NCBI GenBank assembly: GCA_030847615.1
Contig: JAUMIR010000003.1
Location: 70,318,001-70,382,000 of the forward strand
Reading direction: 5' to 3'
DNA length: 64,000 nt
Origin: Gambelia wislizenii
Lineage: Eukaryota; Chordata; Lepidosauria; Squamata; Crotaphytidae
The position numbers were made by a program, and so were the translations under genes. Positions 46,061-58,000 of this stretch are shown in pieces. How positions within the stretch are numbered: the stretch's first letter is position 1; each line of letters opens with the position of its first letter. The notes beneath the pieces are model-generated. The model made no database searches, was not told the DNA's origin, and saw nothing but the letters and a program-made list of their open reading frames with translations.

Positions 46061-49000
46061 CAGTCCTTTCTGTGGTAGCCAGTTGCTTTATATGGTTGGG
46101 ACACATAGTCAATCACTGCTGGTGTGGGTGTTATTTATTTTTAATGCTATTTTTAATTTTCTTTTTAAATAATTAAACACACACTTATTTAAATAACGGA
46201 ATTCCACTAAAATGTATTTTAATAGCAAATGTAAAGAAATAACTTTTTTTAAAAATCAGCCTTTAAAATTTAACTAAACATTTAATCCATTTGCTACTTC
46301 TTTCTTTAAAAAAAGGCCCTTGGAATGCATGATGGGGTGTGAGGACTTCTACCCAGAGTACATAGTGGCATGGAGGAGGGGGCAGATTCTCTCCAGAGTG
46401 GATGTGGGGTGTGGGGATACTCTTTTATGAGCTTAAATTTACTTGATTCCATTTCTTTCATTGTGCACTGTGGCTTGTTGCTAGAACAGAAGAATGTGGT
46501 TCCAAAGGTATAATTTTCCAAAGGTGTGGATGGATGGATGGATGGATGGATGGATGATGATGATGGTGGTGGTGATGAGTAGTAACAGTGATTCTAATAT
46601 CAGTACTTCTGCATGCAAAGGGCTCAGTGCTTTCAGAACTTTTTGCTTTTGCTTACTCCTCAATACTTGTGTCCTTTTTCTAAGTGTGTATTGGTGAGTT
46701 AGCTTTGATAGCAATAATTCAAGACTGATAATGAACTAACAGTAGACCTTAGATGTATCTTGCTGGGTAGTACAGGGATGTGACCCTGAATTTATTATAG
46801 TATTATGATCAGCGACAATAAAGTTGGCAGAGAACTTCAGAATTGATGTCATTCATAGGGTTCAAGCTAGTTGGAAAGGATATCCAAATAGATGAGATGG
46901 GTAAAACTGACAAATTATATTAGGTTAGAAAGAGATGCCAAAGAGATATTGAGAGAATGAGAATAACAAAAGCCAAATGTATATTCTTTTATATATTCTA
47001 AAAGTAATTGTTTCCCCTTGTTTTTCCTTATTCTATTATCCTGACATGATAGTGTTTTCCCCCTTTTTTCATATGAATTCCAGGAAATGTAACAATACAA
47101 TTAATGTTAAAATTTATGTCATGACATAGTAGGGCAATCAGAATGTCTGAGCATTTTATATGGGAATAAAAAAGGCCATTCCAGATAAGGAAAGAAAGAT
47201 GGGTTATCAACTGGAAAGTTCAAACCATCTTTCTAAACAAAACAGCAATAAAGATGAGAGAGATTTACAACAACAACTGCATGATATGATTCCTCAAGCG
47301 TCTACCCAAGGAAGATATAAAATTTATGGAGATTAAAAATATCTATAAAGCTGTATTCAGTTGCATCTGTAGGTCAATAAAATAGCCAACCATCAGTGGA
47401 CCGGGCCAGGATAGAGGGATTGGATATGGAAGAGGGCAAAGTATGAACCACTGTCTATGTGGTATTGGATCTCACTTACAGAATGTTCACAATGCACTTC
47501 TACTATTGTGATAAATACTCATGAAGAAATTATGGCAGAGATCTTGTCCACTGGTTGATTGTACAAGATTATGCCAGCATAGCTACATTGGAGTTACTGG
47601 ATCACACTACTGTGCAACTGATCCTGTAATGGGTACTATGGTTATGCACTGTCTCATTGTGCAACAGTTGATCCAACTCTCTACCCACTGCTAAGGACTA
47701 TACTTATAGAATCTCCCAGACAGCACAACCAGTTATGCAATAGTTTTTGCCAGCATTAAGACAGTGTGCATGATCCTACACAGGGTACAATCATTGCTCA
47801 GCCTCTGAACAAATGTAATCACTTGTGGAGTGACATTTACACAGCGTAAAGCCACAACAGGATTTGAGCTTATGTAAAGAAATACTAATTATGTTTGCTA
47901 GAAGAAAATTTAATCATGGTATATTAGTGTTAAGAGATCCAAGCTATACAAAGAACTCAGTATATATAGACCCCAATCCTACATCCTCTCAGCATAGTGT
48001 AAATATTCATATGCAGAACGATGCTAGATTGAGCTATATACCTCCCTCTGACTTACTACAAAGTCCTTTAAGCTGTCCTGCATGGCCATTCCATGCTTCA
48101 CAATACACAGGCAGGCTTGGAGAAGCACCTGACTACATCCCCATTGCCAGATGTACAATGATTGCTGAGTGCTGAGACTCCTGAAGGATCCTGACAAATA
48201 TCAGTGCTGATGTCATCACTTTGTGTCTGGCTATGGGGACATAGCCAGAAATTTCTCCAAGACTTCCCGCTCATTGTGAGGCATGGAATAGACATGCACA
48301 GCAGCTTCAGGGACTTTTCAGTAAGTTGCAGCGGGGGCATGGATGCTGTGGAGGGAGGCAGGAAATACCAACCCCCACAGTGCCTGAAAAGATTATCAAC
48401 ACATGTAAGGAAAACTTACACATGTGGCTATCCTAACAGAATTCCTGCTTTAATCTATTGCTCCAGTACATTCAATCTCCATGATTCAAGATATTTCCAA
48501 CTAGACAGTTGCTAGAGCTTCCTGTCAAAAATATTATGAAGCTACTATGTCTTTCACCTTTTAGCAGTTTTTTTTTTTTGTTTTGGCAAAAAGAAAAAAG
48601 AAAGAACAACAGGAGGGGCAATGGGAGTGTTATACAATACTATTGTCTAGAGCCCTTGTAAAATTCCATGTTTGAGGATGCAATATTCTATGCTTGATTG
48701 CACACTGAAAGTCTCACCTGCAAACCCACTCAGGTACTGCAAAAGTAAATTGTGCCAGATGAGAAACTTTTTGGCCCCTGATAGTAAACAATAGCATAGC
48801 CTGGCAAGTGAACATTCCCATGAAGTAAATACTGACTGAAATAAGTATAGACGAAGTTGTACTAGACTTATTCCATGATTCTGAATGGTGACAAGTGTCT
48901 GTTCCCTCTGTTCAGGTTTTATCAGGGTATATTAATACCTTTATCTTAAATTCTAATTTCTTCTGGATACTGATCATTTGTTCTGTACGGCTCATCTTCC

Positions 49001-52000
49001 TAACACCTTCATTACAGGCCTTCACCACCTAGAAGAGAAGGAGAAATGAGAGTGTTTCAGAAATAGGTTTCCTTGTCCCCAGAGTTCTAACTTTGAGCTA
49101 AAACCATAATTATGTGAAGGAAAGCATGTGCACACTAGTATGAGTTGGACACACACATGCAGAGATGAAGGGAAGACGTCACCAACTCTTAACAGCAAAT
49201 AAGCACCATGGGCCTTGTTAATGCCTAGTTTGCCTACTGGTTAGAAAGTGGACTTACACAAAAGATGCCATAAGTCAATGATTGCTGTCCTCAGCCTCTT
49301 TCTGAGCATACAGTAGTTAGCCTTTCCTGAGCACAGGAAAGAACTGGGTGTTTAAAGCCCTCAAGAACCTGACCATCCCTCAGCTGTTTCATTTTCCCAG
49401 TAATATTCACTTCTCAGGATATGTTCCTCTGTATGATACAAACCCAATTCAGTTTCCTATGGAATGATGAAAGAGTTCCCTGGATGACACCAGCTGCAAG
49501 ATATTATGGGTGTTTGCATACTCTCTGATTGGACAGTTGATAGAGTTTGCACATGTATAAAATGAGAGAAAGCTGTACAGGTATTTTCTGTGAGATAACA
49601 TAGATCCGGAATGCAATGGGCAGTCTGACTCATTTAAACCCAGATATTTGGGGGGTAAACCTTTTTGGGATACAAGTTTCAACATGCTTTGCTAAGTAAT
49701 ACGGTCTACTGAAATATGTCCTTTGAAGAGAACATGTTTATATCACTGATATGCTAGTACCACTGATGCTGAGGGCTCATCTACAGAATCACTTCTGAAT
49801 GAAATTTAAACATGCCTGTAGAGTAAGAATCAAGAAGGAGCTCAGCTGCAGCTGCAATGGTGGTAGATCCATGGCAGCACTGTCAGAAACACATCTACTT
49901 GGCACACACTCTACTCTTGCCAGATCAGAGTGAGAAGAAAAGGCTAAGTATGAAGAAGGGTAGCTTCCATGAATCCACTATGTTGTTGATGTCCCCCTTT
50001 GGGCCTCTCATTGCTCAATTGGTCCAAGCTGAGCAGCTAAGAAGAGAAACAGGGCTTCATGATGGCTGGATGTTGACAATGCATTTCACAGTCACTGGGG
50101 TTTTGTTGAGAGTGAAAAGCCAGGCAGGGAAAAGGAGCTAGTCAGGTGACTTCCAGAAGCTCTTCTTCCCAGATGATGCATGCCATTTTCCAGTCTAAAG
50201 GAGGTGGGGTGGAGGGTGGGGAGAAGCTTGAGGTTTCATTTATTTTTTGAGCAGGTCAGAAACGTGTTCTGCTGCAGCTCTGTTCTCTGCTAGTTAAACA
50301 AGGGTAGTCTGAGTTTAGAAGATGTCCCTCCTGAGTGCATCCTTCCAGCAGAAAGACCTACTAGACTAGCAGAAAAAGATTTTCTCAAAGCCTAAGACTG
50401 CCCCATCCCAAAGAATGGACAATTCTTACCATTTCACCTGGCCTATGGCATGAAGGGTAGCATGTGTTCATCAACTGTGTGCACTGTCTATCCAGTTGTA
50501 TTTTAAGGTAGGCGAAAGTACAATATATTTTAAATACTGGGCCTGACTAAACAATCTTTACCCTGATCCAGCCCATAGCTGGTAAAGCAAGTACTTCCCC
50601 TCTCCTCGCCCACCCACCCAGCATGTCTACTCCTTCTTCAGTGCTCTATATTCACATGTCAACAGAATGTCTGCTTGGAGACTGTGTGTGTGGAGGACAG
50701 AAATTATATAACACACTTTTATTCAAAGACATAGCTGTGTTAGTATGCACCAGTATATGAAGGGATCTTGTAGCACCTTTGAGACAGAGCCTGTCTATAA
50801 GGGGGGGGGAGGAATGTGGATTGATGCACACTAACACAAATTCAAAGCAGTTTCTATTTGTCTTAATGGGTTTCTGGCAAAATTGCAGGCATGCGAAGGT
50901 ATTCACTTTTCCTGTCCCAACAGACATGCCTACGAATCAAGATGGCAGGCATGAGTGAATTACTTGCATTTTTATTGTTGCCGGTTGCTGCTGCTGAACA
51001 GTATTTTTTCTAAAAAAGCCTATCTAAGGTGCAAAAGTGCGATATTCCACATAAATAAAGAAAAGAAAAGAAAAGAAAAAGGCTGTTTCATCACATGAGG
51101 GCACAATTGTTAATGTGAAAATCGTAGATGGAGGTTCCAGGTGCTTGCCTTACTAGCAAGCTCCTCCCCTGTCCACATCCAACCAATCAGCTTCCACTTA
51201 CACTCTTTTGCAAATGCGATGAATGCAAATCTGATTGTCAAAATGAGTGACAATGCACATTCTCTATGGAGCTTTTTAAAAAATACGGGAAAAGCCACAA
51301 AGGCTTTCCCGGTGTAGTTTATAGCGGATTTGGCCTCCCTCTGTCTGAATACTGTGATCCGATAAGGAATGCCATTAGGACAGGTAGGATTCAAAGCGAA
51401 TTCTATGAGAATAATTTTGACCATTAAGACAACCCCTGAGAAAAGAAGTCTGTAGCATAAGCTTCCACAGACTCAAGCTGCTGACACATTGCAGAAACAA
51501 TCCAGTTTGACATTGCTTTAACTATGGGCCCATCTACATGGTAAAAAAAAAAATACGTACAGTGTTCGGAAGATCGATCGTCCGTACACACGGCTGTTTG
51601 GATGCATACGTGTCATTTGGAAGGGGGGGCTAGCGAATCCCCTGTAAACTATGTGGATTTGGCATTCAGGGGGATTAGCGAATCTCGACCTAAAATCTGT
51701 ACAGCCATTCGTATTTTCGATGGTCTGTACACCCCCCCCCCTGTTCACACACATACGAACAGGCAGTGTAGTCTGATTGGCTGGCCAAGTACAGGGGTGC
51801 GGGGCTAGAAAAGAGGGGAATTGGGAACGGCCACCATGCTGGATTCCTGGCTAAGTGAGAGTCTGGTAAGTCCATGAATTTTACATTTATTCCTTTTTAT
51901 TTTATTTTGTAAATATGGAAAACCGACTGTCCGCATAACAGGCACCTTTTTAAATTAAAAAAAAAGTAGCAGGAGATTTAAAACTGCCGCTTGGATCGCT

Positions 52001-55000
52001 TGCTCGGGCCAGCTGGGCAAGGGGGGGTCATACGGAGTTTGGGGCGTAAAAAATTGTGTAGGTGAATCGTATGTATTCAAATGGCTGCCTTTTTGGATTT
52101 TTTTACCTCCCAAACAGATTTTTTTTTTAAATCGTGTAGATGGGGCCTATCATGGCTCCATCCTATGGAATCCTGGGATTTGTAGTTTGTTGTGGTGCCA
52201 GAGCGCTCTGACAGAAAAGGCTAAATATATCACAGAACTACAAATCCCAGAATTCCATAGCATCGAGCCATAGCAGTTAAAGTGATGTCAAACTGCATTA
52301 TTTCTGCAGTGTGTCAACAGCCTCAGTCTATTGGCAGTGCATCTGATTAAGTACATCAAGTCTACGAAAGTATATGCTTCTTTCTCTCTGTTGGTCTCAA
52401 AGATGCTACAAGAGTCCTTCATATAGCATAGCTGGTTATCAGCTTCCCCCTCCCAGTGGCATTAATTGTGTCATTTTGGCTACATATATAGGCCATATGC
52501 AGACCTTTATTTCTGTGTGGATATGGAGGGACAGTGGGGGCAGGGCTGCTGCACTTTGTGGACAAGGAATGCCAGTGTACATATTGTTCATGCAATAGGC
52601 TGGTTCAGGCTAATGTTAAAATTATATTGCACTTTGGGCTAGCCCCCAAAAGTACACAATTGGATGGACAGCACACATGCTCCAAGGTGTCATAGAAAGG
52701 AAGCTCAAAACTGAGCTAAATCACTCATAAAAAGCCTCTCAGCCCATGTAGTTTTGGGTCAGAAAAATAAATCTGCACTCTTGGATGAAACCTGACCTAC
52801 TAATGGTTTGCTTTTGGTGACAGCTAATTAAATGACTGCTCTCCATGGATTCTGTCACCTTCAACTATTTGAGAGAAGCTTTTGTTCTCTAAAGTCTCAG
52901 GCAACTTTTTATCTGAAACGATTTTGTCCAAATGCCCTTATACCAGACACTAAAAATACACAATGCACAATTGTAGCTGTTTGAGGCCACCATAAATGCC
53001 TCAGCTTCATCCTATGGAATCCTGGAATATGTACTTTGGTGAGGTACATAGAATTCCCTACTTCACTCCACAGAACCATAACATTACAGTTTTCTGTCAG
53101 AAAATTCTCAGTCCCTCACCAAAATATACAGTTGCCCCTCCACATTCGCGAACTTAGCATTTGCGGTTTTGCATATTTGCGGTTTTGGGAGGGCCCCCCC
53201 ACCCTCCCAAAACTGCGACAAGGGGCCTCTGGAGGCCCCGTGAAGGCCTTGGGAGGGAGGGAGGAGGGCCGGGGAGGCTTCTACAGGGCATATGGAGGCC
53301 CTGTGAAGGCGCTGGGAGGGAGGGGGAGGGCCGGGGAGGCTTCCATGGGGCCTTCGAAGACCCTGTGAAGGCCCTGGGAGGGAGGGGGGAAGGTCTTGGG
53401 AGGGAGGGGGGAGGGCTGGGGAGGCCTCCACAGGGCCTTCAAAGGTCCCGTGAAGGCCCTGGGAGGGAGGGGGAGGGCCGGGGAGGCCTCCATGGGGCCT
53501 TCGAAGGCCCCGTGAAGGCCTTGGAAGAGAGGGGGAGGGCCGGAGAGGCCTCCACGGGGCCTTCGGAGACCCCGTGAAGGCCTTGGGAGGGAGGGAGGTG
53601 GGCCGGGGAGGTGACCACAGGGCCTCCACAGACTCTCCGGAGGCCCCATGAAGGCCTTGGGAGGGAAGGGGAGTGCTGGGGAGGCATCCACGGGGCCTTA
53701 GGAGGGTCTCCGGAGGCCCCATGAAGGCCTTGGAAGGGAGGGGGAGGCGGGGGAAAGCGACTATAGGGGCCTCCGGAGGCCCTGTGGTCGCTTTGGCGGG
53801 GGAGGGCAGTCATTATTCGCGGAATTTTCACATTTGCGGGGGTCTGTGAAACCTAACCCCCGCAAATGTGAAGGGACGACTGTAATTCCTTGCAACCCAC
53901 AGGACAGAGACATGGCAGTTAAAGTGGTATCCAAGTGCTACAGTTATGCAGTATAGATATACCCAGGGCCTGCCTACACCGGGAGTGGTGGTAAAAATCT
54001 GGATTAAATTTGGACTACTGTGGCTGAGAGCTGCGCCACATGAAATCCGGACTACTCTGGCCTACAGTTAATTGCCACATCTTACTTGAGCAATGCCCAA
54101 ATCTGTACCACTCAATGCTGGGCTTCTCTACACAAGTGATCCATCCAGATTCCCTACTTCCCAGTGTATAAGCCTGCTGCTGCAGGTTCACTCCTGCTGC
54201 CTAGCTATGCATCTCTGTGGTGCCACCACCGCTGGCATACAGGTCAGAACAAGGTGGCTGGCCATGAGATCAACAGAGAGGAAGTTGATCAGGCTACCTC
54301 CTCACTATTGATCACATGGCTGGGTGCCTCGTTCTGACCTCAGGGTGAGTGACTGAGCACCAGGGCTCTGCCTTCCCAGCGCACATTTGCTTGCTCTGAG
54401 GTCAGAATAAGAAACTTTGTGCCAGGGTTCTGCCTTCCTGGTATACAGTCACTCACTCTGAGGTCAGAATGAGGTGGCCAGCCATGTAATGAACGGTGAG
54501 GAGGTAGCCTGATTGACCTCCTCACTGTTGATCTCATGGCTGGCCGCCTCGTTCTCATCTCAGAGCAAGCGACTGCACACTAGCAGCGGTGGTGCTGAGG
54601 AGGGGGAAAATGGCAGTGCCTGTGTCAGGCAGCAACTGTCAGAAATCCCCGAATCCAGGGTGGATCCTTTGTTCACACTACAGTTTTTTCTGGAGTTTGC
54701 TGGAAACTCCATAGAAAGCTGCGAGTTTTTAAAACCAAATTAAGGTGGTATACCCTGAGTTTCATGCATATAGGGCGTATATCATGTGGTCTTATTGCAC
54801 CAGAATCTGGGATAAGGCTACACAACCTGTGGCCTTATTAGGTCAGATTTGGGTTGGGTTCAGGTTTATTTTACTTGTATAGACAAGCCCCCAGTTAAAC
54901 AGTTAAATTCCTACTTAGCAATGCCAGTTAGACACTTGATGGAATAGTTTGCTTTAATTACAAAAAGATTTTACATTAATATTATTTCAGCTACTTTCCT

Positions 55001-58000
55001 AACTTTTATCTAATTAAGCTTAATGGTACAGCCATAGGAAAGCATACAAAAATCCTAAATATTCTGACAAATATTAGGCAGCCGATACTTACTGTTTCCA
55101 ATTCCTTGTGAGCTTCAAGGGCAGTGATTTCACGTTCAGACTTTTCTTCCACTTTCTTCAGTATATTCTACACAGGAACCAGGAGAGATCTTATTAACAA
55201 TGACACCAACTTCATATTAAGTAAAGTTTTTCAGTTATCATAGCCCTGTCTAATACTTAAGAACAAATTAGGACATTTTAAATAGGGATGGCTGTCAATC
55301 ACCTTTTAAAAATTGGCTCAAATTCCAGTTCAAGGAGATAGTGAGTAAATGTAAGAAAGGAAGAGGACTTCAGCATTATTTCTTTTGTCATTGTATTACA
55401 GGCTGTTTAGTGACCCATTTCCCCCACAAAGAACATTCCTCACTAAAGCGTTTGGTTTTGGTTTCAGCTAACTCAGCTGTGGTAGTGTTCAAGTAAGGAC
55501 TTGCTAGAAAAGTATGACCATGTTGTACCTGTACTAGCAGCTTCAGCCTAGTAATCCTCTGAAAAGGCAGAATCAAGAATGATGAGAAAGGCAGGCCTTT
55601 GCATTTTGGATCCAGTTCCAACTGTGAGATCACCTCCCGGAAAGCTGCCTTGTCCTGGCTGACAACAGAGACAGACGGAAAGTAGTGCTTGTTATTTCCT
55701 TGTGTTTTAATCCTGTGTGAGTAACTGATATGTGCTATGACTTGTGTATCTTTTATTCCATGATACTACTTCCCTCAGAACTGGCATTTGGCTTTGTTAA
55801 ATTTTTGAGAAGTGTGGAAAAAGCATAGCACCAAGCAGACCTTAGTTTAAGGCTGGATCTATTTATAGTATCAAGGAACAAAAAATAAAATAAAATAGGC
55901 TTTTAATGTACAAGCCAGAGTAATGGCTTCACATGTGTAGCACATACAGACTTAGCAGCCTATCAGCATATGTTGTATGTGTGTGGGTGTGTGTGAATGG
56001 GGTGTGTGTCCAAGCTGATGAGTCAGAGGCATAATTATACATCTTTACACAGTTGGATTATTGTGGTAAGGTGAAATTCATACAAGTCATAGGAACAAGA
56101 CCTTCCTTGAAGTGATTTAACCAAGATAGACCTAGCTGGAAATGACAGGATGAAAAACTCATCTGGTATAGGAGAGAAGCAGCTCAAACTGTTAGAGATT
56201 TTCCAGTACTGCTGGAGGTCTGCTGTTGCTTGTATGAATTCAGTACTACACAAAAGAAGCACACAATCTTTTGCTTATGCTTTTTAGGTTCCTCAAAGGG
56301 CAAACGCTCAGCCCACCCTTCTTCAAAGGGCAAACCAGTGTGAGACAATGTTCTGTTCATAACAAAATCAAAATACATGAAAAACTTGGACATAAACATA
56401 CTAACAAATTATGGAGAATATAAAATTATTCTCATGCATTTGCATGAGAAAACAATTCAGGCCAGAACCTGGCACCAGCTTAAGAACTGGAATAGACAGG
56501 AATAGCTATCATGGATGTTGTTCCAAGTAAGGCCCAGCTAAGCCACACAAAGGAGGCAGATGATGGAGGTAATGAAACTAGCAACAGGTATATGAATTGA
56601 CTGTGGACCTGGCAACAGGGGCATAATTATGCACTATACATTTGACTACAGGTCAAAATGCGTATTTCCTGTATTTAACATGTTTCCCCTCCAGCAGTCA
56701 CAATTCCTTCTCAACAATCAGACTTGCAAAGTCAGTTCATGTTTACTTTAAAATGACCAGTCACAAAACAAAGCACAGGTAAATGCAAGTTATGGAGGTG
56801 AAGAAAAGCACATGCTACAACAAACTTTTGCCACTTGAGGAAGCATTGTTTCTAAATATGTGCTAAACATATAATCCAGTTTCACACTTAAAAAAAAGCG
56901 AATTGAACTTCTGCTTTAATATTTTCTGAATGGCAGAACCACACAGTGGTCACATACAGCTCCCAACTGAGACCACTCAGGTGTATCATCAATGAACTAC
57001 AACCTATTCTTGACAAAAATGCTGCCCTCTCAAGGGCTCTTGGTGGCAGATCTACTTGCCTACAGATATCCTCCCAATCTCAAATGGTTACTTACCTACA
57101 GGAGGACACACAACACACATAGGGAGATGGGTACAAGACCTTGCCACAAATCCAGATGTCAACTCAGCCCACACATCTTCTCAGGAATGTCATCACAGGA
57201 CCTAATCACATCACCCACAATATTAGAGGTACTTTCACTTGCTCATCCTCTAATGTGATATATGCCACCCTCTGTCAACAATGCCCTTCAGCACTCTACA
57301 TTGGACAAACGGGCCAGTCTATGCCAGATGATAAATGGGCATAAATCAGGCATTAGGAATGGGAATACACAAAAAATCAGTTGCAGAACACTTCCAACAT
57401 TTTTGGGCAATCCATCTTGGACCTCAGAACAGCAGTCATTGAACAGACAAACTACAAAGGACATTGGAGAGAGAAACAGTAGAACTGGAATATCTTCACA
57501 AACTCCATTGACAGTGGGCTGAGCACAGACAATTGCTTCCTGGCATGCTACACATATTATGACCCTAGTTAACACCCAGCCTCATGAGGGCTCTCTTGCC
57601 CAGTTTATCACATCTCCTTTCTGATTCTCAGTCAGCATGACACTACATTCCAATAACTCCTTCCACCATTCATATCATTATCTACTCAACTTGGCTTTAG
57701 GCAACATCTTTCCTCCTGTCTTTGTTCCCCCAATAACCATAATTAAAACTGAACTAGTCACCTCATCACTATACACACAACTTTTGCTTTTCTATTGCTA
57801 TTCATATATACAAACTCCTTATTCGTAGCTATAAAGGTCTGTTTCTGGCACTTCACTCCATGCATCTGATGAAGTAGAATTATGTCTATGAAAGTTTATG
57901 CTATCAACTTCATTCTCTCAGTCTCAAATGTGCTACAAGATCTGTTTGCATTTGCTGAAAGAGTTCAAATTGGCCACACATTCTTGTTCTGCTGTTGTTT

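Noticed and set aside
45790..46116. 108-codon frame with a (Leu-Ser) run
   Set aside because: Translation of the (GA)n microsatellite on the opposite strand.
53108..53831. Overlapping 130-204-codon frames rich in Pro, Ser and Leu
   Set aside because: By-products of the 62-74-bp repeat units in the element at 53129-53882.
54093..54558. Similar short proteins on opposite strands as a conserved gene pair
   Set aside because: They mirror each other because of the large internal palindrome.
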